NCBI GenBank assembly: GCA_046757585.1
Contig: JBHHYR010000027.1
Coordinates: 1-29,021 of the forward strand
Direction of reading: 5' to 3'
Source of the DNA: JBHHYR01 sp046757585
GTDB taxonomy: Bacteria; Desulfobacterota; Binatia; HRBIN30
Length of the DNA: 29,021 bases
This document shows, one piece after another, positions 15,491 to 23,961 of the stretch; the stretch's first letter is position 1, and each line of letters starts with the position of its first letter. A model generated the notes under the pieces. That model saw only the letters and a program-made list of their open reading frames with translations, was not told the DNA's origin and made no database searches. The translations under genes and the position numbers were made by a program.

Positions 15491-16645
15491 CTATTTCCCG
15501 CGGTCGCTGCGCGGCAGCCCCAACACACGTCGCGCCACGATGTTGCGCTGCACCTCGCTGGTGCCGCCTGCGATGGTCATCGAACGGTCGTAAAGGAACT
15601 GGTACCCCCAGCGGCCGTTGTCCGGGGCCCAGTGACTGCCTTGCCACAGGGCCCCGTAGGGACCCAGGAGATCAATGCCGGTTTCCGAGAAGCGCTGCAC
15701 GAGCTCGGTCGAGAAGAGCTTCATCGCGGCCGACATGTGTGGGTTGACACGCCCGTGAAGCTGGTCGCTCATGGCGCGCAGGCCGAAGGACTTTGTGACC
15801 CGGGTCTTCACGGCAAGGTCTGCGAGCCGCTGGCGCCACCGCTGATCGGCGGTGCAGCCCCGTTCGCGTGCCAAGCGCACCAAGCGGCCGAAGGACTGGT
15901 CGAAGCGCACCGATCCCGCGATTCCGGTGCGCTCGTTCACCAGCGCCGCCGTGACGATCTGCCAGCCCAGCCCCTCCGGCCCGAGGCGGTTCTCCAGCGG
16001 CACGCGAACGTCATGCAAGAAAACCTCGTTGAACTCACTGTCGCCTGTGATCTGGCGGATGGGCCGTACCGTGATCCCTTGGGACTTCATGTCGATCAGG
16101 AGCATGCTCAGCCCGGCCCACTTGGGACCCTCGGTCGCCGTACGCACCAGGACGAAATACCAGTCGGCAATGTGAGCCAGGGTCGTCCAGACCTTTTGGC
16201 CGTTCACCACGTAGTGGTCACCATCCCGCACGGCGCGACAGTGCACCGCTGCCAAGTCGCTGCCGGCTGCCGGCTCTGAATAGCCCGTAGCCCAGATCTC
16301 GTCGGCGGTGAGGATCGGTTCCAGGAAACGCCGCTTCTGGGCTTCAGTGCCGTAACGAATGATGGCAGGGCCGACCCACCAGACGGCCATGGCATTGATC
16401 GGGCCGGGGGCGTTGGCGCGCGCCAGCTCCTCGTTCAGGATCGCCTGCTCCATCGAAGACAGGTCCGCCCCACCGTAGGCGGCCGGCCAGCCGGCGCCGA
16501 GATATCCGGCCGCATAGAGACGCCGTTGCCATGCGCGCAGGGCTTCGATGTTGGTCCGCTCTGCAGGGCGGGGTGCGTTGGCCGCGATCCACCGGGCGAC
16601 CGCTTGCCGAAACGCCTCTTCTTGCGGCGTGTAGTTCAGGTCCAC
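15491..16645 (-). CDS. Acyl-CoA dehydrogenase family protein (Gly at the usual Glu site)
   Basis: This 384-aa flavoenzyme starts at GTG 16645, preceded by GGAGGG with 5-nt spacing, giving MDLNYTPQEEAFRQ. Family features are the FAD/substrate segment GYSEPAAGSDLAAV, VNGQKVWTTLAH and the C-terminal IAGGTSEVQRNIVARRVLGLPR. Family members oxidise an acyl-CoA at C2-C3 using FAD and pass electrons to ETF. At the place where medium-chain enzymes have the catalytic Glu (EGT), this one has Gly360 (GGT), as in many actinobacterial FadE proteins; the base must then come from elsewhere or from a partner subunit. It is the last gene of the apparent TetR-led operon. Confidence 0.88.
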   Translation of the reverse strand: MDLNYTPQEEAFRQAVARWIAANAPRPAERTNIEALRAWQRRLYAAGYLGAGWPAAYGGADLSSMEQAILNEELARANAPGPINAMAVWWVGPAIIRYGTEAQKRRFLEPILTADEIWATGYSEPAAGSDLAAVHCRAVRDGDHYVVNGQKVWTTLAHIADWYFVLVRTATEGPKWAGLSMLLIDMKSQGITVRPIRQITGDSEFNEVFLHDVRVPLENRLGPEGLGWQIVTAALVNERTGIAGSVRFDQSFGRLVRLARERGCTADQRWRQRLADLAVKTRVTKSFGLRAMSDQLHGRVNPHMSAAMKLFSTELVQRFSETGIDLLGPYGALWQGSHWAPDNGRWGYQFLYDRSMTIAGGTSEVQRNIVARRVLGLPRSDRGK

Positions 16646-16733
16646 GCGTCCCTCCGATGACCCGCTGTGGGTTGGGTGACCGCCGAGCCTAGGAAGGCGT
16701 CGCCCCCGCCAAGGGGCCTGCCGCGCCGCACGC

Positions 16734-16949
16734 CTAGCGCTCCCACACGACGTATTCGTCGAGTTCTTGGCCGTCGACGGTGATCGCGTAAGGGCCGGCG
16801 ACACTCACGTCGCCGCGATATTTCTCCGGCGGCAGGTGCAGCCGGGCGCGATCACGCGCGATGGCTGCACGGGCATCTTCTTCAGTTGGTGGAGCGTGCC
16901 CGCGTTTGACGCGGACAACTGCGAGGGCCTGCGCGGTGCCACCGGACAT
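16734..16949 (-). CDS. Small protein of unknown function (71 aa)
   Basis: I do not recognise a family. The sequence is soluble-looking, with no membrane segment or Cys. It has a basic, helical first half (TEEDARAAIARDRARL) and a strand-rich second half ending VAGPYAITVDGQELDEYVVWER. It lies between the SDR and acyl-CoA dehydrogenase genes on the same strand (88 bp before the latter, 125 bp after the former), so it is probably co-transcribed. Real-gene support is positional plus protein-like composition; the ribosome binding site at ATG 16949 is weak. It could be a small accessory subunit, but nothing in the sequence shows that. Confidence 0.55.
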   Translation of the reverse strand: MSGGTAQALAVVRVKRGHAPPTEEDARAAIARDRARLHLPPEKYRGDVSVAGPYAITVDGQELDEYVVWER

Positions 16950-17073
16950 GATGGGCTCAGTTCTATACGGCCCGCGGGCGCGCGGGTCAAGGCAGTACCG
17001 GCTGTTGGTGCTGGGTCACTTTCGGCTCATCGGGGGCCGTCGTGCCGAGTCTGGCCACCCCGCTGTCAGCCGG

Positions 17074-17892
17074 TCAGGACGCCCTCCGTTGCCGTGCTAG
17101 CGCGCTGATGGTTGTGCGCTTGGTATTGCGCCGCATGAATCCGGGAGCCAGCACACGGATGAGGTAGCCAGTGGCGATGAATTTGGGCACGGTGATCTCA
17201 TGCTTGCCGTGCGCCAGTGCCGCGATGATTGCGTCGATCACCTTGTGGGGCTGGATCATCATCCGCTTCGCAACGGGGGGCATGCGCGCTAACGCCTCAG
17301 CGTCGAAGAATGGCGTGTCGATCGTGCCCGGGCACACGGTGAGGACATGGATGCCGGCATCCTCAACTTCGATCGAGAGGGCTTCCGCCAGACCGACTTG
17401 GGCGAACTTCGACGCCGCGTACGCGCTCTCTTCGGGCACACCGAGCTTGCCGGCGACGGAGGCCATGAACACGAGCCAGCCTGTGTGACGCGCGGCCATG
17501 TGTGGCAGGACCGCCTTGGTCCAGTACAGCGTGCCGAGAAAGTTCACCCGCAGCATCCGCTCCATGTCGTCGAGGTCCCAGTCCAGAAAGGGGCGGTGTC
17601 GGCCGTAGCCCGCGTTATTCACGAGAATGTCGATCGTGCCGAAGGTCCCCAGGGCTTGTTCGGCGGCGGCGAATACCTGGGTGCGCTCGGCGACATCGCA
17701 TGGGAGCACCAAGGCGGCGCCCCCGCCCGCCTGTATTTCGTCTGCGACGCGACGGAGTGCAGCCTCCCGGCGAGCGACCAGGGCCACGCGGGCTCCTTCA
17801 CGCGCGAAGCGCAAGGCCAGCAAGCGGCCCATGCCGCTGGAAGCCCCGGTTACCACTGCACTCTTGCCGCTATACGAGGTCAGATGCGCCAT
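17074..17892 (-). CDS. Short-chain dehydrogenase/reductase
   Basis: The 272-aa product is a classical SDR. The NAD(P)-binding TGASSGMG is at 15-22, NNAG at 92-95, catalytic Asn117, Ser145 (in FMASVAG), Tyr158 and Lys162 (YAASK), followed by CPGTIDTPFF. ALVARREAALRRVADE after the second strand has Arg at the cofactor-selecting position, favouring NADP(H) (inference). The last 40 residues are basic and hydrophobic (FIATGYLIRVLAPGFMRRNTKR), suggesting membrane association. ATG 17892 has GGAGGAG four bases upstream. In this context it could act on a 3-hydroxyacyl-CoA or another alcohol intermediate, but the substrate cannot be read from the sequence. Confidence 0.9.
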   Translation of the reverse strand: MAHLTSYSGKSAVVTGASSGMGRLLALRFAREGARVALVARREAALRRVADEIQAGGGAALVLPCDVAERTQVFAAAEQALGTFGTIDILVNNAGYGRHRPFLDWDLDDMERMLRVNFLGTLYWTKAVLPHMAARHTGWLVFMASVAGKLGVPEESAYAASKFAQVGLAEALSIEVEDAGIHVLTVCPGTIDTPFFDAEALARMPPVAKRMMIQPHKVIDAIIAALAHGKHEITVPKFIATGYLIRVLAPGFMRRNTKRTTISALARQRRAS

Positions 17893-17949
17893 GAGTCTCC
17901 TCCGTGCGGGATCAGTGGTTGCAGCGCGGGAAAGCGGCCGGGCCGATGA

Positions 17950-19167
17950 TCAGTTGAGCTCCTTGCTCGAGTAGCCGAGGATGCGGCGCGCAATGATCAT
18001 CAGATTGATCTGTTGCGTTCCCTCGAAGATGTCGTTGATCTTGGCGTCACGCATCCATTTCTCGAGCAGATACTTGCGCGAGTAGCCGAGCGGGCCAAGG
18101 AGCTCGACGGCCTTCTGCGTGACCTGGGTCACTGCCAAGCCCGCCTTGGCCTTGGCCATTGAGGCCTCGAGGTTGTTGTGCATGCCCTGGTCCATCATCC
18201 AGCTGGCGCGCCACGTGAGCAGGCGGGCGGCCTGCAGGTTGGCCTCCATGTCCATGAAGTCGCGCTCGATGGCCGTGAGCTGCGTCGGGGCGACACCGTA
18301 CCGAATCTGAACGCCCTCTTTCTCAAGCGTCTCGCGCACCAAGTCGACGGCGGCGCGGCCGATGCCGATGGCGCTGGCGGCCACGGCAGGGCGCGTAGCG
18401 TCAAACGTGGCCATGACCCCCTTGAAACCCTCGGTGCTCTTCTTCACCTCGGAGCTGCCCAGAATATTGTCGGCTGGAATGCGGCAGTCCTCGAAAACGA
18501 TCATCGCTGTGTCCGAGGCTCGGATGCCGAGCTTGTTTTCGACCTTCGTGACAGTCATCCCGGGCGTGCCCCGTTCGACCACGAACGCCTTGATGCCGGC
18601 ACGGCCAGCCGATTTATCGACGGTTGCCCAGACGACGACGAAGCCGTCGGATTTCTCGGCCGCCATCTGTCCGCTGGTGACAAAGATCTTGGTACCGTTG
18701 ATCACCCACTGGTCCCCGTCGCGCACCGCGGTGGTGGTGATGGCGGCCGAATCCGAGCCGCAGCCCGGTTCCGTGATCGCCATGGCGCCCCACTTCGGCT
18801 CCCCTTCCCTAAACCGGGCGAGGAAGCGCTGCCGCTGTTCCGGGGTGCCGGCGGCCGCCACTGCGGCTCCGCCCAAGCCGGGGTTGGGGATCGAAAGATA
18901 CAGTCCGGCATCACCCCACGAGAGTTCCTCGATGGTGACTGCGGACATCAGGTAGCGAAGGGACGGGCCGGCCTCCTTCTTCTTGCCGTCGCCGAACATG
19001 GCGGGCCCGGTTCGTGACACGGTCCACATCATGTTGAGGAAGTCCCAGGGCTTCTCGTGCTCACGTTCGTCGTACTCGCGTGAGATCGGCCGCATGGCCT
19101 GCTCCGCGAGCAAGTGGACCGTCTGCTTGGTCCGTTCGATTTCCGGCGACAGTTCAAAATCAATCAT
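17950..19167 (-). CDS. Acyl-CoA dehydrogenase (catalytic Glu present)
   Basis: The 405-aa product has the complete acyl-CoA dehydrogenase fold signature. AITEPGCGSDSAAI and VINGTKIFVTSGQMA bind FAD and substrate, and DIFEGTQQINLMIIARRIL near the end supplies the catalytic base Glu382 as in medium-chain enzymes. The N-terminal MIDFELSPEIERTKQTVHLLAEQAM is typical. It oxidises an acyl-CoA to the 2-enoyl-CoA; chain length cannot be told. ATG 19167 is preceded by AGGAGG. Only 13 bp separate it from the upstream dehydrogenase gene, and 57 bp from the SDR gene, so one operon is likely. The two adjacent dehydrogenases could form a heteromer, as actinobacterial FadE pairs do. Confidence 0.92.
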   Translation of the reverse strand: MIDFELSPEIERTKQTVHLLAEQAMRPISREYDEREHEKPWDFLNMMWTVSRTGPAMFGDGKKKEAGPSLRYLMSAVTIEELSWGDAGLYLSIPNPGLGGAAVAAAGTPEQRQRFLARFREGEPKWGAMAITEPGCGSDSAAITTTAVRDGDQWVINGTKIFVTSGQMAAEKSDGFVVVWATVDKSAGRAGIKAFVVERGTPGMTVTKVENKLGIRASDTAMIVFEDCRIPADNILGSSEVKKSTEGFKGVMATFDATRPAVAASAIGIGRAAVDLVRETLEKEGVQIRYGVAPTQLTAIERDFMDMEANLQAARLLTWRASWMMDQGMHNNLEASMAKAKAGLAVTQVTQKAVELLGPLGYSRKYLLEKWMRDAKINDIFEGTQQINLMIIARRILGYSSKELN

Positions 19168-19180
19168 TGTGCCCTCCTGG

Positions 19181-20290
19181 TTACAGCATCACCAAACCTT
19201 CGAAGGTCGCGAAACCGCGGCCGTTGCGCAGCCACAGCTCCACCGGATGCTCGCGGATGTATCCGTGACCTCCGAGGACTTGCACGGCGCAATCGGTGAC
19301 TTTCAAGACCATAGCGGCAGCATAATTCTTGGCCAGGTATGCCTCTCGGCTCGCGTCTTCGCCGCGATCGATCTTCCAGGCCGCCTCCCATGCCAGCAGG
19401 CGGGTGGCATCGATTTCCAGGGCCATTTCCGCCAGCATGAACGCGATGGCCTGCTTTTGTCCGATGGCAACGCCGAACGCCTTACGCTCCTTCGCATAAT
19501 CGCGTGCGTACTCGAATGCGGCGCGCGCGACGCCGACGGCCATGGCTGCGAGTCCGACGCGCGCGTAGTTCATCAGTTTGGCAAAGTCAGCGCCCGCATC
19601 ACCGCCGAGTCGGTTCGCTGTCGGCACCCGGCACTCGTCGAGGACGAGCTCGTAGGTCGCCAGTGCCCGCAGCCCCATGTTCTTCTCACGTTCGACAATG
19701 CGGAGCCCCGGGGCCCCCTTTTCGACCAGGAACCCGCTGATTCCCTCGTAACCCGGGCGGTCGCCGGTGCGCGCATAGACCAGCATATGCATGGCACTGT
19801 CCCCGAGCGGAACGAAACATTTCGCGCCCTTGAGGATGTAAGCGCCGTTTTCAGGCCGCGCCGTCGTGGTCAGCGCAGCGAGATCGAAGTTGAAACGCGG
19901 CTCCATCACCGCCGCCGCACCCGCGGTGAACTCCGCGCCGGTGTAAGTCTTGAGAACGCGTTCCTTCTGTTCCGCCGTTCCCATTTCCAACACCGGGTAG
20001 GCCACCAAGCGGGGTGCCAGCAGATGCAGCGCGATTGACAGATCCCCCCACGCCAGCTCTTCGGCGATCAGGGCACCCGTCACCGCGGAGCGGGCATCGC
20101 CGGCGCCGCCGTATGCCTCGGGGATGGCGGTCTGCACCAAGCCCAGCTCCCATCCTTGTTGCACGATGTCGCTCGGAATCGATGTGGTCTCGTCCGCCTC
20201 TCGCGCGCGTGGTCGAATCTGCTCCCGCGCGAAGGCGGCCACTGTGTCGCGAATGAGTTGTTGGTCTTCGCTTGGTTGGAAACTCACCAT
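19181..20290 (-). CDS. Acyl-CoA dehydrogenase, ends at catalytic EGLVML
   Basis: The 369-aa product begins MVSFQPSEDQQLIRDTVAAFA. It has weaker FAD-segment conservation (AVMEPRFNFDLAAL, ILKGAKCFVPLGD) than its neighbours and ends at FATFEGLVML, so the base-equivalent Glu364 is six residues from the C-terminus and the usual last helix is missing. AAGGAGG (reverse strand 20299-20305) is 8 nt before ATG 20290 and only 2 nt before ATG 20296, so 20290 is preferred. The latter ATG overlaps the tetR stop as ATGA, which would suggest translational coupling. It is the first structural gene after tetR. Substrate unknown. Confidence 0.88.
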   Translation of the reverse strand: MVSFQPSEDQQLIRDTVAAFAREQIRPRAREADETTSIPSDIVQQGWELGLVQTAIPEAYGGAGDARSAVTGALIAEELAWGDLSIALHLLAPRLVAYPVLEMGTAEQKERVLKTYTGAEFTAGAAAVMEPRFNFDLAALTTTARPENGAYILKGAKCFVPLGDSAMHMLVYARTGDRPGYEGISGFLVEKGAPGLRIVEREKNMGLRALATYELVLDECRVPTANRLGGDAGADFAKLMNYARVGLAAMAVGVARAAFEYARDYAKERKAFGVAIGQKQAIAFMLAEMALEIDATRLLAWEAAWKIDRGEDASREAYLAKNYAAAMVLKVTDCAVQVLGGHGYIREHPVELWLRNGRGFATFEGLVML

Positions 20291-20292
20291 GG

Positions 20293-20985
20293 TCATTGCC
20301 TCCTTGTTCGTCGGTTCCCCGCGAGGCGGGGCGACGCGGTCCGGCGGGCTGCACGACCGGTGTCGGCCATACGGTTGCCCGCCGGCGTGGCAAGCCAACT
20401 CACATACTGCTCGATGAACGCGTCGATTGTCGCGGCCAAATCAAAACCTCTGGGATCCTGATAGTACTGGATTTCCGCCCCCATGATTGCGCCGGCGTAC
20501 ACTTCGGCGGCCACCGCCGGATCAACCTCGGGACGAAACTCGCCGCGGTGCTGGCCGCGGCGCACGATGTTGTGTAGGAACTCGCGGAAACGATGCATCA
20601 TGTCGCGGAACGCGGCCGCCAAGCGGGGATTGGTGTCGAGCGACTCCACCATCAAGGTGACGATGAGCCGCCGGTGATTGCTCTTCGTCGCGTGGTTGAA
20701 GCACACCTGAGCCAGCTCACGCAGCGCCGCTGGCGTATCGGTGATCGGAGTCAGATCCGCAGTGACACGGCGCTCGAACTGCTCGATGCGGTTCTTCACT
20801 GCCGCGAACAGCAGCTCCTCCTTGTCCTTGAAGTGGTAATACAGGGCGCCTTTGGTCACACCGGCTGCCCTAGCGATGCGAGCGATCGACGTCGCTTGGA
20901 AGCCATAGCGTGCGAAGCAGTCGATGGCGACGTCCAGAAGGTCCCGGCGCGAGTGTCCGCGTCCGGGCCGCGTGGCCAGCTCCAT
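20293..20985 (-). CDS. TetR/AcrR family transcriptional regulator
   Basis: The 230-aa product has an N-terminal TetR helix-turn-helix (about 13-59): RRDLLDVAIDCFARYGF, ATSIARIARAAGVTKGALYYHF and KDKEELLFAAV, followed by a helical ligand-binding domain. The C-terminal 25 residues are basic and disordered-looking. It precedes and touches the acyl-CoA dehydrogenase gene, so it is probably autoregulated together with the operon; acyl-CoA-sensing TetR repressors such as FadR of Bacillus and KstR often sit like this. A perfect palindrome covers its own start codon. No Shine-Dalgarno is visible before ATG 20985, fitting a leaderless transcript. The inducer is not deducible, but an acyl-CoA is the natural guess. 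Confidence 0.92.
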   Translation of the reverse strand: MELATRPGRGHSRRDLLDVAIDCFARYGFQATSIARIARAAGVTKGALYYHFKDKEELLFAAVKNRIEQFERRVTADLTPITDTPAALRELAQVCFNHATKSNHRRLIVTLMVESLDTNPRLAAAFRDMMHRFREFLHNIVRRGQHRGEFRPEVDPAVAAEVYAGAIMGAEIQYYQDPRGFDLAATIDAFIEQYVSWLATPAGNRMADTGRAARRTASPRLAGNRRTRRQ

Positions 20986-21002
20986 ACTAAACGTTTAGTA
21001 TG
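20983..21002. promoter_or_regulatory. TetR operator, perfect 20-bp palindrome
   Basis: CATACTAAACGTTTAGTATG is its own reverse complement and includes the tetR start codon. Size and AT-rich half-sites around a central CG are typical of TetR-family operators. It overlaps the putative -10 region, so a bound repressor would block transcription of the operon. I found no second copy in this window. Confidence 0.8.
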
Positions 21003-21020
21003 CAAGGTCGCCTGTGTCAA
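20992..21020 (-). promoter_or_regulatory. Candidate promoter of the tetR operon
   Basis: On the minus strand a perfect TTGACA (-35) occupies 21015-21020. With a 17-bp spacer the -10 hexamer is TAAACG (20992-20997), inside the operator. Transcription would start at or very near the tetR ATG, giving a leaderless or nearly leaderless mRNA, consistent with the missing ribosome binding site. Confidence 0.55.
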
Positions 21021-21093
21021 TACTTCCTTCGGCGACCTCTCGTGCGGGATGCCTGGGCATCCGGACGCATCGCACGCGCTGTGCGGCCCTCTC

Positions 21094-22365
21094 TCAGGCC
21101 GGAAAGCGTTCCGGCAGCCAGGCCACGATCTGCGACAGCGCTTCGGGTGCCCCGGTGCGCGCTTGCGTGCCCACGCCAAAGCCGTAATGGTCACCGGGCG
21201 CCGAGGCGAGCAGTTTGTCGTGCGCAGCCAACGCGTCGAAGGCGGCGCGGGCGTCCCCCGGGAAGATGGCGTTGTCCCCGCGGTAGTAGATGACCAGCGA
21301 TGGGACCGTCACCTTCGTCGCGTTCCGCAGCACGTCCGCGTTGGATGAAAGTGCCGACCAGGTGCTCAACCACGCGCGCGGGGTTTGCACGCGCCCGAAG
21401 CCGAACTCCATGTAGTTCGTCAAGTCGGGCCGGTACGAGAACAGCGTCCCGGCGTCGCGCTCCGACGGGTCGAGCGACAGGTCCAACGCCCGCAGGTCGG
21501 CCTCGGTCCGATAGATGACCATGTATGGGCAGACGACCCCGGTGCGCAGCGCGTGGGCCTGTTCGTGCCAGGGCCGGCTCGAGAAGTTGCCGCGCGCGAG
21601 CGTCCGGCGTGCCGCTGCGTGCTGCTGCATACGCTGCCGGGCCATGTGATCGAGGCGCTCGACACGGGCACGTTGCGCGGCCCGGTAGCGCTCGACGAAC
21701 GCGCCCTCGTAACGGCTCGACTGCGGCGGCTGGCGATAGCCGTTGTCCGGATTGAACGGGTCCAACGCGGGATCGCAGGACAGCGGATCACTCTCGTCCG
21801 TGACCGAGGGGTCAATCATCTGCATCAGGATCTTTCCCTCACCCAAGTGTGCGGCGAGGCTGATGTAGCCGTCGGCAGGTGGAAGGTCGAAGGTATTGAG
21901 ATCGAGTGCATCGCCGGCGGGCGTGCGCGTCAGTCTCCCCGGCGGCGCCGTGCTCGCTTGTGCCTGGTAAAATGCGTACAGGGAACCGCCGCCGCTATTG
22001 CCGCAGACGACGACGTGGGTGAAACCGCGCCCGCGCAGGAATCGGATCCCGGCTGCGACGTCGAGCAGCAAGTTCTCATGCACGCACAGCTCGTCGTTGT
22101 TTAGCCAGCGACTGTTCTGGCCGAATGCGGCGTAGCCCGCTGTCAGCAGCGCGGGAATGGCGTAGTGACGGCTCATGTCCGCCTTGGGGTGCATGAAGCA
22201 CACAACCGTCTTGTGGCGCCCGGTCGTGTACAGGATGCCACTGCTCAGTCCACCGTCGGCCGCCTCGAGCGCGACCGGCGCTTGGCGCACGGAGGGGTCT
22301 ATCGCGGTGTATGAGACACACTTGTAGGGATTGTCGTAGCGCCCGAGCCTCATCATCTGTGCCAT
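21094..22365 (-). CDS. Alpha/beta hydrolase
   Basis: The 423-aa product has an alpha/beta hydrolase core: strand VVCFMHP (54-60), nucleophile elbow GNSGGG with Ser124, a late acid strand SLVIYYRGDNAIFPGDA and the catalytic His in GDHYGFG. Between nucleophile and acid lies an insert of roughly 200 residues, rich in Arg, Gln and Ala (RYRAAQRARVERLDHMARQR), likely a large lid. No signal peptide is visible, so it should be cytoplasmic. The exact family is not one I recognise; it is distantly like esterase or dienelactone-hydrolase-type enzymes. It lies 63 bp after the amidase gene and 108 bp before tetR on the same strand, suggesting hydrolysis of an ester, lactone or thioester substrate in the same pathway. 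Confidence 0.78.
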   Translation of the reverse strand: MAQMMRLGRYDNPYKCVSYTAIDPSVRQAPVALEAADGGLSSGILYTTGRHKTVVCFMHPKADMSRHYAIPALLTAGYAAFGQNSRWLNNDELCVHENLLLDVAAGIRFLRGRGFTHVVVCGNSGGGSLYAFYQAQASTAPPGRLTRTPAGDALDLNTFDLPPADGYISLAAHLGEGKILMQMIDPSVTDESDPLSCDPALDPFNPDNGYRQPPQSSRYEGAFVERYRAAQRARVERLDHMARQRMQQHAAARRTLARGNFSSRPWHEQAHALRTGVVCPYMVIYRTEADLRALDLSLDPSERDAGTLFSYRPDLTNYMEFGFGRVQTPRAWLSTWSALSSNADVLRNATKVTVPSLVIYYRGDNAIFPGDARAAFDALAAHDKLLASAPGDHYGFGVGTQARTGAPEALSQIVAWLPERFPA

Positions 22366-22428
22366 CGGCCCGCGGGGACGCGCTGGTGAGGGCCTCCGGC
22401 GCGGGTTGAGGGGCTCATGTCCGTGTCC

Positions 22429-23841
22429 CTACCACTGAGTGGGCCAGTGCGGATGCCAGGGGCGCTCGCGCTCGAAGGCGCGGGCGGCCTGCAGCACGAG
22501 ATCGTCACGGTGGCGCGGGCCCACAATCTGCATCCCCATGGGCAAGCCGGCGCGTGACAGGCCGACACGCACGGTGGCCGCGGGGTGCCAGGATAGGTTG
22601 AACGGAATCGTGAATGATGCGACGCCAGCCAACACCTGCTTGCGGCCTTCCGTCTCGGCGGGAAACGGGCCTTTGGCGGGCGGCGGGTCATAGGGGACCG
22701 TCGGCGTGACCAACAGGTCTATGTGCTCGAACAGCTGTGCGCACCAGTCATTGAGGCGCGCCCGCAGTTGAGCCGCCTGACCCCACATCTCGGGCGTCAT
22801 CTGCCAGCCGTACCGTATGCCGGCAATGAACCCCCGCCCGAACTCTGTCTCGTGTTCGGGGAGCAGCGCGTAGAGGTGCGAAGCAAGCTCGAACGCGCCG
22901 AGGAGACCCCAGTCACGACCCAGCTGTGGCGGGCCGCCGGGAATGTCCTGCACCCGGTGACCGAGCGTTTCGAAGACGCGGACTGCCGCGTCGACGGCGG
23001 CGGCGACCTCCGACTGCACCACCGCGTAGCCGAGGTCCGGCGAGTAGCCGATTCGCAGCCCCGCGGGAAGCGACTGGTGGACCGCCTCGAGGTAGGAGAT
23101 GCCCGGATGCGGGAGACTGTTGGGATCGTATGGCGACGTGCCCACCACTTGGTCGAGGAACAGGGCAGCATCTTCCACGGTCTTGGTCAGCGGGCCGTAG
23201 ACTGACGTGTCCTGGTAGTCCCAGTACTCGAACGGCCCGCGCGGCACGCGCCCGAAGGACGTCTTGAGCCCGAACGCGCCGGTGAAGCTCGCCGGAATCC
23301 GAATCGAGCCGCCGCCGTCACTCGCCGTCACGACAGGCAGGACGCAGGCGGTCAGAGCCGCCGCGGATCCGCCGCTCGAGCCTCCCGGGGTGCGCGCCAA
23401 GTTCCAGGGCGATCGCGTCACACCGTAGACGAGGTTCTTGGTGATTGCGGTATACCCGAACTCCGGGGCGTTGGTTTTGCCCAGGACGATGGCCCCGGCC
23501 GCCCGCAGGCGTTCCACCTGCGTGGAATCGCGGCGGGCGACGCGGTCACGAAACGGCAGCGACCCCTGTGAGGTCACCAGTCCTTCCGCATCTTCGAGAT
23601 CCTTGACGCCCAGCGGAATGCCCTCGAGAGGTCGCGCTTCGCCGCGTGCGATGCGTTCTTCCGCTGCACGTGCGTCGCGGCGCAGTGCGTCGACGTCCCG
23701 CAACGCCACGACCGCGTTCAGATCCGGGTGGGTCGCTTCGGTCCGGGCCAGCACCGCGTCGAGCAACTCAAGCGGCGATGCCGTGCGGGCGCGCAACGCT
23801 TGGGACAACTCCACCAGGGTGAGGCCGAGTAAGTCGTTCAT
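22429..23841 (-). CDS. Amidase signature family hydrolase
   Basis: The 470-aa product contains the Ser-cisSer-Lys triad of the amidase signature family: Lys80 in IPLGVKDLED, the cis-Ser at 155 in TPGGSSGGSAAA, and nucleophile Ser179 in SDGGGSIRIPA. AFGLKTSFGRVP follows, as in GatA and bacterial aryl/alkyl amidases. There are no neighbouring gatB/gatC genes and the C-terminal half differs from GatA, so it is probably a catabolic amidase rather than the tRNA amidotransferase. ATG 23841 follows AGGAGG at 4 nt; a GTG at 23844 is less well spaced. Substrate unknown; an amide or carbamate releasing a carboxylic acid for the neighbouring acyl-CoA enzymes would fit. Confidence 0.9.
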   Translation of the reverse strand: MNDLLGLTLVELSQALRARTASPLELLDAVLARTEATHPDLNAVVALRDVDALRRDARAAEERIARGEARPLEGIPLGVKDLEDAEGLVTSQGSLPFRDRVARRDSTQVERLRAAGAIVLGKTNAPEFGYTAITKNLVYGVTRSPWNLARTPGGSSGGSAAALTACVLPVVTASDGGGSIRIPASFTGAFGLKTSFGRVPRGPFEYWDYQDTSVYGPLTKTVEDAALFLDQVVGTSPYDPNSLPHPGISYLEAVHQSLPAGLRIGYSPDLGYAVVQSEVAAAVDAAVRVFETLGHRVQDIPGGPPQLGRDWGLLGAFELASHLYALLPEHETEFGRGFIAGIRYGWQMTPEMWGQAAQLRARLNDWCAQLFEHIDLLVTPTVPYDPPPAKGPFPAETEGRKQVLAGVASFTIPFNLSWHPAATVRVGLSRAGLPMGMQIVGPRHRDDLVLQAARAFERERPWHPHWPTQW

Positions 23842-23961
23842 CACACCTCCTCGCCGAGTCCGGCGTACTACGATTCCACACCTGACGGCAACGGCTCGGC
23901 GCGCGTGCCCGGCGGCATGGGCCGGCCGAGTGGGACGCGGGCCCCCGCAATCGCATCGAGA

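Noticed and set aside
22429..23841. GatA subunit of the tRNA amidotransferase
   Set aside because: The amidase-signature triad is shared, but gatB and gatC are absent and the neighbours are catabolic genes.
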